A stretch of DNA of 44,608 nucleotides from Peptoclostridium sp965368085 (GTDB taxonomy: Bacteria; Bacillota; Clostridia; Peptostreptococcales; Peptostreptococcaceae), in the NCBI GenBank assembly GCA_965368085.1, contig CBDULP010000019.1, positions 1 to 44,608 of the forward strand, given 5' to 3'. Under the pieces are notes generated by a model. That model did no database searches. It had not been told where the DNA came from and was given only the letters and a program-made list of their open reading frames with translations. Position numbers and translations under genes: made by a program. This document shows, in pieces, positions 33,606-42,494 of this stretch (position 1 is its first letter; every line of letters starts with the position of its first letter).

Positions 33606-34124
33606 ATGGATAAAATTAAAAACATAATTTATGAATATAGCGACGTATTTTTGGGCTTTTTCATATTGGCCTCGATGGTGTGCATAATGGGATCACAGCT
33701 TTACAACTGGTTCGAACCGACTTCTGGCTACACTTCGGCTTCTGACATACCGGCTTCCGCAGAGGCTTTGGCATCAGAAAGTCTCGATTCCAAAGATCCA
33801 TCAGACAACCCGGATGCTTTGCACAACGATACAGCCAATGATTTGTCTTCTCAGCATGAAACTGAGACTCCTGCAACAGAATCCACTCAGAGTCAGGCCT
33901 CTTCAATCCAGCCGGCTGACGAGATTGTTGTATTCCAAATCAAAAGGGGGTCTGCTTGCATAAATATTGCAAATGACCTTGAATCAATGGGCCTCGTCTC
34001 ATCTAGTGATGAATTCGTAGGCAAAATAACTTCACTTGGTCTTGAAAACAAATTGAAAAGCGGGTCATACAGCATCAAAAAAGGTGATTCCATAGACAAT
34101 ATAATAAAAATACTGACTGATTAG
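33606..34124 (+). CDS. Membrane-anchored MltG/YceG-like fragment protein
   Basis: 172 aa. One membrane span (residues ~12-33), then a 70-residue Ser/Ala/Thr/Asp-rich linker, then ~65 residues (VVFQIKRGSACINIANDLESMGLV... LKSGSYSIKKGDSIDNIIKIL) resembling the LysM-like N-terminal subdomain of the endolytic transglycosylase MltG. The catalytic half of MltG with its Glu is absent, so it may be a wall-binding or regulatory protein, not an enzyme. GGGAGG lies 7 nt before ATG 33606. Divergent from the HEPN-lepB operon; convergent with the GGDEF-EAL gene. Confidence 0.72.
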   Translation: MDKIKNIIYEYSDVFLGFFILASMVCIMGSQLYNWFEPTSGYTSASDIPASAEALASESLDSKDPSDNPDALHNDTANDLSSQHETETPATESTQSQASSIQPADEIVVFQIKRGSACINIANDLESMGLVSSSDEFVGKITSLGLENKLKSGSYSIKKGDSIDNIIKILTD

Positions 34125-34159
34125 AATAACTTTCTACATAATAGACACATAATTATACA

Positions 34160-34195
34160 ACTAAGGCCTCATTTGACTATGAGGCCTTTTCTTTA
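34160..34195. terminator. Terminator between the MltG-like and GGDEF-EAL genes
   Basis: Hairpin AAGGCCTCAT/ATGAGGCCTT (34163-34188) followed on the plus strand by TTCTTT. The stop codon of the minus-strand GGDEF-EAL gene lies in its loop, so the last codons of that gene form one arm. Confidence 0.82.
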
Positions 34196-36429
34196 AGCAA
34201 TTTTTCAAATTTCTCAGCAGATAAAGGCTTGCTGAAAAAGAAACCTTGTATTTCGTCACAGCCTCTTTCCTGCAGGAATTCCACCTGTTCCTTTTCCTCT
34301 ACACCTTCTGCAACTACCGTAAGCTCCATTTCATGTGCAAGGCTTATTATATATGATGTTATGGCCATCTCTTTAGGGCCTTCAAATATCATATCCATAA
34401 AACTCTTGTCGATCTTTATTGTATCTATGGGCATTCTTCTGAGATAATTGAGCGAAGAGTATCCCGTCCCAAAATCATCCAAGAGTACACGTATCCCCCT
34501 GTTGCGTATTTTTTCTATTATCGCAAGCGCACTGTCCATATTCTCTATTATTGAACTCTCCGTAATCTCCATTTCAAGAAACTCACTGCTAAGCCCGCTG
34601 ATTTGAAGGGCTTCATCTATATGTTCAAGTACCTCCTCGTCTTCAAGCTGCCTTGAAGAAAGGTTTACCGACACGCTAAGATCATAGCCCATATCATGCC
34701 AAGCCTTAGCATGTATGCATGATTTTTGGAGCATTGTCCTGCCGATTTTCCTCACAAGACCATTCTCTTCGGCAATAGGTATGAACTTTGCAGGCGATAT
34801 GAAATTCCCGTCTGAATCTATCCATCTGGCTAACGCCTCCATGCCCACTATGCCTCCATTTTCAGCACTGACCCTTGGCTGAAAATATGCCTGTATCTCG
34901 TCATTTTCCACCGCTCCTCTGAGCTTGGTGTCAATTTCCAATCTTTTTATAGCTTCATCAGTTATATCTTCGCTGTATATCTTATACCCGCATTTCCCCT
35001 TGCTTTTCACATAGTGGAGTGCTGCATTTGCCTTTTTTATAAGCTCTTCATGATTTTTTGCATTTTTCGGGAAAATACTTACCCCTATGCTGGCTGATGG
35101 GAAAAATTTCATATTTTTTAGCGTTACCGGGCTTTCAAAATTTTCAAGTACCCTATTGCAAAACTTGGCAATTTCATATTCATCATTCATTTTTCTGCAC
35201 AAGAATACAAATTCGTCGCCGCCCCACCTGTAGAGGCTGTTGCCTTCATCAGACTCCCTTATGAGTATTGAACTTATCTTTTTTAAAAGTTCATCCCCCT
35301 GCAAGAATCCCATAGTGTCATTTACAATTTTGAAATTATCCAAATCGAAAAATACAACTGCAAAGCTTTCTTTTTGTTTGCACATATTTCTAATGTCCAT
35401 ATTGAGGGAATTCTTGTTGAAAAGCCCTGTAAGCTGGTCATAATAAGCCATTTTATATATTGTCTCCTTGTTCTCCCTCAACTTTTCCATGTCCTTGCTT
35501 AATTTTTCATTCATCTTGTATATGCTGTCATTCTTTTCCCTGAGAAGTCTATTTTTGTCCATGAGCTGAATCTCATTTCTTCTTATCTTATTTTTGTAAA
35601 ACAAGTTTACAGTGCAAAGAATCAGTACTGCCGCTATAAGTCCCGAAACAAACCATACGGCTTTTTCAGGTATTGCGTCCCTGGTTTGAAATGAAAACCA
35701 TTTTTCTATGGCCTCATAGTACTTAGAACCTCTTTCCGATTTCATACTTTTGACACCGCTGTCAAATATATTATATATCTCGCCCGGTATGTCCTTTCTA
35801 AATGCATATCTAAGCTCGACCGGATTTATAAGCACCGGGGTTTCATAATATTCACGTCCGCGGCCATTCACCGCCATTGAAAACCTGCTTACAACCCCGT
35901 AGTCTGCAGTTTTAGATTCTACCAGCCTAAACACATCGTCATAACTTGACACATATATGTACGCCGGCTCCTGATTTATTCCCGCTGCTACCTTTTTGAA
36001 GTTTTGAGCATACAGATCATCCATGACTAACGCGACCATTTTGCCACCCATGTCTTGAAGCTTTTGCGACGGCTTTAGACTTATAACCGTTCCCCAGTTT
36101 TCTATTATAGGTTCTTCTATGTATTTAAACCTTTGCGCTCTCTCATTTGAATACCCAAGAGTAAGCATGTCGATTTCGCCGTTTTCAAGCATGCTTATTT
36201 CACTGCTGAGATCTGAGTATACATATTCAACCTCAATGCCATTTTGACTGCATATCTCCTCCAATATGTCTACTGCAAATCCGCCTGCCCTTGAATCTTG
36301 TGCCTTGAATGAAAGCGGCTTGTCTTCTTCCACTCCAACTCTTAAAACTGTCTCTCCATAGGAAGTCATGTTTAAAGCAAATATCGAAAACAATATTGCT
36401 ATAAAAACTCTTACTGTTTTCATTTTCAT
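34177..36429 (-). CDS. Solute-binding-domain sensor with GGDEF and EAL domains
   Basis: 750 aa. Signal peptide (1-25), a PBPb/SBP_bac_3 amino-acid-binding-like sensor outside the cell (~28-248), one membrane span (~258-278), a short coiled coil, GGDEF domain with intact RWGGDEF (401-407), and EAL domain with intact GMEALARW (529-536), DDFGTGYSSLNY and AEGVEEKEQ. Both c-di-GMP synthesis and breakdown motifs are preserved, so activity could run either way depending on ligand. The sensor type suggests response to an extracellular amino acid, apt for a Stickland fermenter. It lies 41 nt after a chemoreceptor gene. Confidence 0.93.
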   Translation of the reverse strand: MKMKTVRVFIAILFSIFALNMTSYGETVLRVGVEEDKPLSFKAQDSRAGGFAVDILEEICSQNGIEVEYVYSDLSSEISMLENGEIDMLTLGYSNERAQRFKYIEEPIIENWGTVISLKPSQKLQDMGGKMVALVMDDLYAQNFKKVAAGINQEPAYIYVSSYDDVFRLVESKTADYGVVSRFSMAVNGRGREYYETPVLINPVELRYAFRKDIPGEIYNIFDSGVKSMKSERGSKYYEAIEKWFSFQTRDAIPEKAVWFVSGLIAAVLILCTVNLFYKNKIRRNEIQLMDKNRLLREKNDSIYKMNEKLSKDMEKLRENKETIYKMAYYDQLTGLFNKNSLNMDIRNMCKQKESFAVVFFDLDNFKIVNDTMGFLQGDELLKKISSILIRESDEGNSLYRWGGDEFVFLCRKMNDEYEIAKFCNRVLENFESPVTLKNMKFFPSASIGVSIFPKNAKNHEELIKKANAALHYVKSKGKCGYKIYSEDITDEAIKRLEIDTKLRGAVENDEIQAYFQPRVSAENGGIVGMEALARWIDSDGNFISPAKFIPIAEENGLVRKIGRTMLQKSCIHAKAWHDMGYDLSVSVNLSSRQLEDEEVLEHIDEALQISGLSSEFLEMEITESSIIENMDSALAIIEKIRNRGIRVLLDDFGTGYSSLNYLRRMPIDTIKIDKSFMDMIFEGPKEMAITSYIISLAHEMELTVVAEGVEEKEQVEFLQERGCDEIQGFFFSKPLSAEKFEKLLKEKAS

Positions 36430-36470
36430 ATCCCAGACCCCTTTTTTTAACTCAGTTCCATTGCCAGCGC

Positions 36471-38267
36471 CTATATTTTAAATTTTGAAACATCAAGCTC
36501 AAGCTCTCCAGATATACGCCTTAATTCATTTGCATGGCTTTCAATCTGAATCATTGATGCAAGCTGTTCTTGTGTACTCGCGCAGGTTTCCTCTGTTGCC
36601 GCACAGGACTCTTCTGTAAGTGCAGATATGTTTTGAACTGCAGCTATTATTCCGTCCTTGTGCTCATCTACAGCCAGTACCCTTTCGCTTACTACCGATA
36701 TTTTATTGTTGAGGCTTTCAATTATCCCAAGAGTCTCTTTGAATATATTTCTTACATCCTCTATTGACCTGTTTTGCTCATCTATTGCATTTCGAGACTC
36801 TTTCATCGTATTTACCGCTCTGTACGACTTGCTTTGTATATTTGAAACAAGATCCTTTATTTTACCCGTAGCCCCTTCCGTTTCTTCCGAAAGAAGTCTT
36901 ATTTCCTGTGCAACAACTGAAAAACCCCTTCCGGCTTCGCCCGCCCTTGCCGCTTCTATGGATGCATTGAGCGCAAGAAGGTTTGTCTGTTTTGCGATTT
37001 TATCTATCATGGCAACTATGTTTTCTATGCTTTTCGAGTATTCATATACCCCTTTTATCTCCGAATCAACCATTTTAGACATATTGCCGCTTTCAATCAT
37101 CTTTTCATTCAGTATCTCTATTGAATCTGAGCCCCTCTGGCTCAATTTAGCCGTTTCATCTGAAAGCTTGTCCATATCGGCCACTACCAGGCTCGCCTCT
37201 TCAATTTCATTTCCAAGGAGAAGTGTTTTGTTTAAAACATTATCTGAATCCGACGCCTGCTCCGTGGCTCCTTGAGCCACCTGCTGTATCGCACTTGCCA
37301 CCTCGTTTGCCGCAATATTCGCCTCTTTTGTTATTTTAGAAAGCTGTTGGGAAGATGAAAACACTACATCAGATGAGCCTTTCACATTTTCCAAGAGCTC
37401 TCTAAGACCGCTTTGCATTATGTATATAGAATTTGTCATTTGAGAAAGTTCATCTTTGCCCGACTTGAAATTTTCTGGAATATCTATGCTTAAGTCACCC
37501 TTCGATATCATGGCAAGGTGCCTGTTGGCCTCATTTATAGTCTTTACAATTTTATTTGATATGTACAAGCTGAGCATTATTGAAGTCACAGCAGCTGCAG
37601 TCACTATTAACGCTATATCTTTTGAAACTATACCATACTCCCTGTCATTTTTGTCTTTTATGCTGTCTGCAGTTTGTATGTTGTGCTGTATGAGCTTTTC
37701 AAGTTCGATATGGTATCTGGATATCACTCCTTCCGAAGACTTTAAAAGCTCGTATGCTTCATCTGGTTTTTCTTCCCTTGCAAGAGTTTTTATATCCTCC
37801 AATATTCCTACAAAAATCCTCCTGTTTTCCTTGAAAGCCAAAAGAGCATTCGTCTCGAATTCATCCATACTTCCCTGTTCATAGTCCTTTATTTGCATAG
37901 TTATTCCCGAAGAGCTTTTCCCTATTTCTGACACAAACTCTTTCATGGCATTCTCGTCGCCTTCTCTCGAAGCTTCTATGAGCTCCACTATGTTTTTTTC
38001 AAGCTGCATAGTATATGCTTTGGCACTGCCCAGATGTTCTATGGGCTTTAAATTGTCATTAAACATCATTGTAAGCCTGTTGTTTGCCTTCATGTTGTAG
38101 TAAAATCCCATCCCCCCTACAAAAATCAGCATTGATATCATAAATCCTGAAAGTATGGCCATTTTCGCCCTTGTTTTCAGGTTCTTAAACACACAAACAT
38201 TTCCTCCAAAATATCCAGCTCTACGCATTGTTGAATTTTTTTTCAGTTTTTTTAATTTTTTAGCCAC
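36471..38267 (-). CDS. Methyl-accepting chemotaxis protein
   Basis: 598 aa. Basic N-terminus, TM1 (~36-57), a four-helix-bundle ligand domain (~60-210), TM2 (~215-235), HAMP, then the signalling coiled coil with the hairpin-tip sequence IDKIAKQTNLLALNASIEAARAGEAGRGF that contacts CheA/CheW. GTG 38267 is used because GGAGG lies 6 nt ahead; 17 further upstream codons have no site. Probably transcribed with the GGDEF-EAL gene, linking taxis and c-di-GMP control. Confidence 0.94.
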   Translation of the reverse strand: MAKKLKKLKKNSTMRRAGYFGGNVCVFKNLKTRAKMAILSGFMISMLIFVGGMGFYYNMKANNRLTMMFNDNLKPIEHLGSAKAYTMQLEKNIVELIEASREGDENAMKEFVSEIGKSSSGITMQIKDYEQGSMDEFETNALLAFKENRRIFVGILEDIKTLAREEKPDEAYELLKSSEGVISRYHIELEKLIQHNIQTADSIKDKNDREYGIVSKDIALIVTAAAVTSIMLSLYISNKIVKTINEANRHLAMISKGDLSIDIPENFKSGKDELSQMTNSIYIMQSGLRELLENVKGSSDVVFSSSQQLSKITKEANIAANEVASAIQQVAQGATEQASDSDNVLNKTLLLGNEIEEASLVVADMDKLSDETAKLSQRGSDSIEILNEKMIESGNMSKMVDSEIKGVYEYSKSIENIVAMIDKIAKQTNLLALNASIEAARAGEAGRGFSVVAQEIRLLSEETEGATGKIKDLVSNIQSKSYRAVNTMKESRNAIDEQNRSIEDVRNIFKETLGIIESLNNKISVVSERVLAVDEHKDGIIAAVQNISALTEESCAATEETCASTQEQLASMIQIESHANELRRISGELELDVSKFKI

Positions 38268-38684
38268 AAGACACCTCCGTATATTTCTCACCCGGCAGTA
38301 TACATTTCCAAATCCCAAAATCCAGATATGTAAACCGATTAACCAATCCTGCCCGGCACATATTTTGCATAATAACTCATGTATTTGATTTTTTCAATAT
38401 TCATATCAGTTCAAATTCCGATAAATATCCCCCTTATTTGAATACAGCTTCATTTTTCACCTGAATTTTTTGGAAAATCTCTGTATTTATACTATACTAT
38501 CCCATATTACTTCAAATTTTGTATTTTTTCAATTTAAATACCATTAATTTTTATTAAAATCGACTTAATTTCTGTTGTACATATAAATTAATTTATAATC
38601 TGCCGTTTAAACAAGTCTAATCCGTCCCCGTCGTCACTACACTCTTAAATCAACCAGAAAAAGGTTAGGTTTTTCCCTCCATTA
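38268..38684 (-). other. Non-coding stretch upstream of the chemoreceptor
   Basis: About 415 bp without a supported gene. Near the chemoreceptor start, minus-strand CCGG(G)CAG and CTGCCGG (about 38294-38356) could close a ~60-nt structured leader just ahead of the ribosome site. I could not match it to c-di-GMP-I or -II or any other riboswitch I know. TATAAA-like -10 sequences occur near 38490-38500. The rest is A/T-rich. Confidence 0.45.
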
Positions 38685-38732
38685 TAAAAAGAGAGAATAC
38701 AATAAGTTCTGTGTATTCTCTCTTTTTATATA
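38680..38732. terminator. Bidirectional terminator after the phosphofructokinase gene
   Basis: Long hairpin AAAAAGAGAGAATAC/GTATTCTCTCTTTTT (38686-38728) with an 11-14-nt loop; T-runs on both strands. It closes the minus-strand pfk transcript. Confidence 0.88.
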
Positions 38733-38751
38733 TTCGATATCCACTTATATT

Positions 38752-39984
38752 TTACAATTGCAAGGCTTTCAGGTTTTGGCCTATCATCTTTTTAACCTGG
38801 GGAGCTATAAGCCTTTGCCCCTGCTTGAGATTCGCCCCCACAAGAGGCCTGACATAATTTTTGAAGCTTTCTGTCACATGGTTCCCTTTGCTGTTTATGA
38901 ACTTTTCATCCATTGTCATTGTCCTGTTTGAAACCTCGTCGAGCTTTCTTATGCCGTAGTCTATGGCATAGTCGCCTATCCTGTTCAATGTTATTGAACC
39001 GTCTATGTCATGCCATATGGCAAACTGCGCCGCCTTTTCCCCTGCCTCCCTTGCCTCATGCTGGTCAACTTCAGATATGCAAAGTCCAAAAGACCTTTGA
39101 AGGTATCCGAAAGTATCCGCCCTGACCCTTTCTATTTTCAAAAGTCTTTTTATGTGATTTACAAGAAGGTCTCCAAGCCCCGCGTGAGAAAGGAACACAT
39201 TGCCATATGAGTCCTTTTCAACGTCACCAAGTTTTTGGGCTATTGGAATTCCATCCCTGTCTGCTATGCCTTCAGACACGGCCACCACACATCTCCCATA
39301 TTTTTCATATGTTTTTTTTACGTCTGATGCAAATTTATCCAGTTCAAAAGGCCTTTCAGGGAGGTATACAAGATGCGGCCCGTCATCTGGATATTTTTTT
39401 GCAAGCACTGATGATGCCGTCAAAAATCCCGAATGTCTCCCCATTACAACCCCTATATGAACTCCCGGAAGTGCCCTATTGTCAAGGTTTAGCCCTATAA
39501 AGGACTGGGCTACAAATTTTGCTGCAGATCCAAATCCGGGAGTGTGGTCATTGCAAACTATGTCGTTGTCTATTGTCTTAGGTATGTGTATAGCCCTGAA
39601 GTCATAACCTTCCATGGATGCATAATTGTTGACTATGTCCACTGTTCCCACCGAATCATTGCCTCCGATATAAAAAAAGTACCTGACATCATGTGCCCTG
39701 AATACATCAAATATATACTTGCAGTATTTTTCGTCTGGCTTGTCCCTTGTGGACAGAAGAGCCGATGATGGAGTCTTTGCAACCTCTTCCAGATTGTGTG
39801 TGGTCTCCTGTGTAAGGTCTAAAAAATTTTCTCCGATTATGCCCCTTACTCCGCCGACGGCTCCATATACCCTGTTTATCTGAGTGAACTTTCTCGACTC
39901 CAATACAACTCCTACAAGCGATTCATTTATGACAGCCGTAGGCCCTCCGCCTTGAGCAACTACAACATTTCCTGAAAGTGCCAC
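38752..39984 (-). CDS. PPi-type 6-phosphofructokinase
   Basis: 410 aa. PFK fold with N-terminal VVVAQGGGPTAVIN, active-site PKTIDND (136-141; Asp139 is the catalytic base) and MGRHSGFL substrate motif. The phosphoryl-donor loop is GGNDS (107-111) in place of the GGDGS of ATP enzymes; an Asp at the fourth position is the usual mark of pyrophosphate-dependent PFKs, but the Asn before it is unusual. The likely reaction is reversible phosphorylation of fructose-6-phosphate by PPi. The start is GTG 39984 with AAAGGAG 7 nt ahead. Monocistronic. Confidence 0.85.
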   Translation of the reverse strand: MALSGNVVVAQGGGPTAVINESLVGVVLESRKFTQINRVYGAVGGVRGIIGENFLDLTQETTHNLEEVAKTPSSALLSTRDKPDEKYCKYIFDVFRAHDVRYFFYIGGNDSVGTVDIVNNYASMEGYDFRAIHIPKTIDNDIVCNDHTPGFGSAAKFVAQSFIGLNLDNRALPGVHIGVVMGRHSGFLTASSVLAKKYPDDGPHLVYLPERPFELDKFASDVKKTYEKYGRCVVAVSEGIADRDGIPIAQKLGDVEKDSYGNVFLSHAGLGDLLVNHIKRLLKIERVRADTFGYLQRSFGLCISEVDQHEAREAGEKAAQFAIWHDIDGSITLNRIGDYAIDYGIRKLDEVSNRTMTMDEKFINSKGNHVTESFKNYVRPLVGANLKQGQRLIAPQVKKMIGQNLKALQL

Positions 39985-40379
39985 AAAATCACTCCTTTCA
40001 CACAATCACTGTGTACAGTTTTTCAAATTCATATTTCGCATCCCGAAAACTTTGGGCTTCTAAAATACTTTTTCACACTACGCTCCCCTCTTTTTATTAT
40101 TAATATGATTTTTATAACAAAATTCAAGTCTTTATGCCTCTATCTCTATTTTTTCAGCACAGTTAATATCTACCTAAAAACCCTCCTTTCTAACCAACAT
40201 CACATCACATTCGCATCCGTCTATACGTTTCTTCTCAGTGGCTTGATTTCAACAAATCCGTTAAACTTTTATTTATGCTTGAATTAAAAACACATGCATT
40301 ATATCATTTAATTAACATATATATGTGACTCTCAACCTGTGTTCAAACCCAACATTAAATACTTACCAGATGAAATTTG
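39985..40379. other. Intergenic region between divergent pfk and lipS operons
   Basis: About 395 bp, A/T-rich, no gene supported. The plus strand has a possible promoter TTGAAT (40279-40284), 17-nt spacer, TATCAT (40302-40307), ~75 nt ahead of the glycine aptamer. On the minus strand a leader of pfk contains a short CCC/GGG hairpin near 40043-40060 of unknown meaning. Confidence 0.4.
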
Positions 40380-40484
40380 CAGGAAATATCCCAGATTGAA
40401 GGATAGCCGAAGATGCAATATTGGCAGAGCCAACTGTCGATAGAAACTTTCAGGCCCTCAGACTGCATATTGATGGTTCTCTGA
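40380..40484 (+). promoter_or_regulatory. Candidate glycine riboswitch (diverged single aptamer) upstream of lipS-lipM
   Basis: In order on the plus strand: CAGGAA (P1), ATCC...GGAT (P2), the core AGCCGAAGATGCAA (40405-40418), a P3a hairpin TTGGC-AGA-GCCAA, then GAAACTTTCAGG (40443-40454), CTGCAT and TTCTCTG (40477-40483) closing P1. The blocks and spacing parallel the grd riboswitch (GCCGAAGG..CAA / TCTCAGG / CTGCAT / CTCTGG), and AAACTTTCAGG is identical to a block of the B. subtilis gcvT aptamer II. The AAAAG stretch after CAGGC is changed to CCTCA, so ligand binding is not assured. A terminator follows at 40516. Confidence 0.65.
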
Positions 40485-40515
40485 AAATTCATAATTTTCT
40501 TTACTGATTGACAGA

Positions 40516-40562
40516 GGAATATATCAGGCGGTTTTATTTACGTGCCGGTATATTCCTTTTTT
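40516..40562 (+). terminator. Attenuator terminator of the lipS operon
   Basis: GGAATATA (40516-40523) pairs with TATATTCC (40549-40556), extended by GGC/GCC inside, followed by TTTTTT. It ends ~50 nt before the first radical SAM gene. The P1-closing strand TTCTCTG can instead pair with CAGAGGAA (40512-40519), which overlaps the terminator arm: an antiterminator. Confidence 0.8.
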
Positions 40563-40612
40563 AATGTACAATAAATGATATGATAAATTTTTTTGTGTTT
40601 GGAGGTTGTAAA

Positions 40613-41488
40613 ATGGATATTTCTCTTAGTCTTGATACAAAAGCTCTCATGGACAGAGCCTATGAAATGCGAAAGTCCAATTTTGGCGATTCCATAGAAT
40701 TTGACATACCCGATATGACAAAGGTGATAAGCGTAACCGGAGACAAATGCATTCTCGACTGCGCCCACTGCGGAGGCCACTATTTAAAGGGCATGACTCC
40801 CATATCAAGCGACATCAATTTTGACGATTGCAGCAGTGTTCTCATAAGCGGAGGCTGCGATGAAATGGGAAAAGTCGACATGGGAAGACATATTGCTTTC
40901 ATCAAAAATACCAAAAATAAAAATGTAAAAGTAAATACCCATCTGGGACTTGTTGAAAAAGAGCAGATAGAAAAAGTTTCAGCCCTTACCGACTGTGTAT
41001 CTTTCGACTTTGTGACAGACAAAAATACCATAATGGACGTTTATGGGCTCGACAAATCTGCAGACGACTATGTGAGGACATATACCGAGCTTAAGAAATA
41101 CACCAGGGTTATTCCCCATATATGTATAGGTCTTCACGGAGGAGAGGTTCACGGTGAATACGGGGCTCTTGAAAAGCTAAAAGAGCTTGGAGCTGACGCC
41201 CTTGTATTCATAGTATTCATTCCAACTCCCGGCACACGATACGCAAAAAAATCCCCACCTGCAATAGATGAAATTGCAAAGCTTCTATCTACAGCCAGAA
41301 TAGAATTTCCAAATATACCAATACACCTTGGATGTATGAGGCCAAAGGGAAAATTAAGGGCTCAAATTGACTTTACCGCAATAAAATGTGGAGTAAATAA
41401 AATAGTAAATCCTACGGGACCTTCAATAAAGCTTGCAAAAGAGCTGGGTCTTGAAATAAAATACGGAAGGGAGTGCTGTGTACTATGA
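40613..41488 (+). CDS. Radical SAM protein, LipS1/LipS2-type lipoyl synthase component
   Basis: 291 aa radical SAM enzyme with C46xxxC50xxC53 (KCILDCAHCGGHYLKG), the [4Fe-4S] motif that cleaves SAM. The C-terminus ends YGRECCVL. It is co-encoded with a second biotin-synthase-like radical SAM protein (start overlapping by ATGA) and a LipM-type octanoyltransferase. This trio matches the two-protein lipoyl synthase LipS1/LipS2 described in archaea and many anaerobes, which replaces LipA and inserts two sulfurs into octanoyl-GcvH. Which of the two is LipS1 cannot be decided here. ATG 40613 has GGAGG 7 nt ahead; an upstream in-frame ATG overlaps the leader and is rejected. Confidence 0.75.
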   Translation: MDISLSLDTKALMDRAYEMRKSNFGDSIEFDIPDMTKVISVTGDKCILDCAHCGGHYLKGMTPISSDINFDDCSSVLISGGCDEMGKVDMGRHIAFIKNTKNKNVKVNTHLGLVEKEQIEKVSALTDCVSFDFVTDKNTIMDVYGLDKSADDYVRTYTELKKYTRVIPHICIGLHGGEVHGEYGALEKLKELGADALVFIVFIPTPGTRYAKKSPPAIDEIAKLLSTARIEFPNIPIHLGCMRPKGKLRAQIDFTAIKCGVNKIVNPTGPSIKLAKELGLEIKYGRECCVL

Positions 41489-42441
41489 TAAGAGTTTCTA
41501 TAGGAAGTGCAAACATACTTGGACTTAAAAAAATTAAAACGGATGCAAAATCCACAACCGCATATCTTTTAAATGGACAAAAATGCAGCAACAACTGTGG
41601 TTTTTGCCCTCAGGCAAGGGAGAGCAAAGATGACGGATCTCACCTTTCAAGAGTTGTCTGGCCTGAATACGACACTGATGTAGTAATTGATGCTCTAAAA
41701 AAATCCTCTGAATCCGGGGATCTTCAAAGAGCATGCATACAGTTCACTCTTTGCAAAGGCTCTTTTGACGCCGCAAAAGAACTTTCAAGGAGAATATCCT
41801 CCGAATCCGATATTCCATTTAGCGTTTCACTAAACGTACCAAGTGTCGAAAAAGCAAGAGAGCTGATAGAAGCGGGGGCTTCCAGAGTAAGCATAGCGCT
41901 TGATGCCGCTACTCCTGAAATCCACAACAGGATAAAGGGAAGCGATTTCAACCAAAAAAAAGCACTTATAAAAGAGTGTGCGCAGCTTTTCCCCGACAAA
42001 ATATCAACCCACGTAATAGTCGGCCTTGGAGAGACTGAATATGAAGCTTTGTCTGAAATAGCTGAAATGTACAGACTTGGTGTTTCTGTAGGTCTTTTCG
42101 CATTCACCCCTGTTCGCGGCACTGCGCTTGAAAACCAGTCTCCTCCAGATATTGACACATACAGAAGGGTACAAATAGCCAACTATCTTCTAAAATACGG
42201 TTTTGCCTCAATTGATAACTTCAAATTTGAAAACGACAAGCTTGTGCATATCGACATCGACAAAGCTACTCTGACAGATGCCCTTTCAGACGGAAAATGT
42301 TTTGAAACAGCTGGATGCAAAGGGTGCAACAGACCTTATTACAACGAAAGGCCAGGAGGCGTAATGTACAATTATCCAAGGCCTCTTTCACATGAAGAAA
42401 TTTCCAATTGCATGAGAGAATCCGGTTTAAACCTTTTATAA
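41485..42441 (+). CDS. Radical SAM protein, second LipS1/LipS2-type component
   Basis: 318 aa. Radical SAM motif C34xxxC38xxC41 (QKCSNNCGFCPQARES), biotin-synthase-like, and a C-terminal cluster motif C-x5-C-x2-C (KCFETAGCKGCNRPYYNE), suggesting an auxiliary Fe-S cluster that could be the sulfur donor, as in lipoyl and biotin synthases. ATG 41485 overlaps the stop of the preceding gene (ATGA), with GGGAG upstream; the pair are translationally coupled and probably act together. Alternative: a biotin synthase paralogue, but gene context with LipM favours lipoyl assembly. Confidence 0.75.
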   Translation: MIRVSIGSANILGLKKIKTDAKSTTAYLLNGQKCSNNCGFCPQARESKDDGSHLSRVVWPEYDTDVVIDALKKSSESGDLQRACIQFTLCKGSFDAAKELSRRISSESDIPFSVSLNVPSVEKARELIEAGASRVSIALDAATPEIHNRIKGSDFNQKKALIKECAQLFPDKISTHVIVGLGETEYEALSEIAEMYRLGVSVGLFAFTPVRGTALENQSPPDIDTYRRVQIANYLLKYGFASIDNFKFENDKLVHIDIDKATLTDALSDGKCFETAGCKGCNRPYYNERPGGVMYNYPRPLSHEEISNCMRESGLNLL

Positions 42442-42494
42442 TTTGGACATACTTATAGATAACAGCATAAAATTAAAAAGGAGATGTTTCATCA

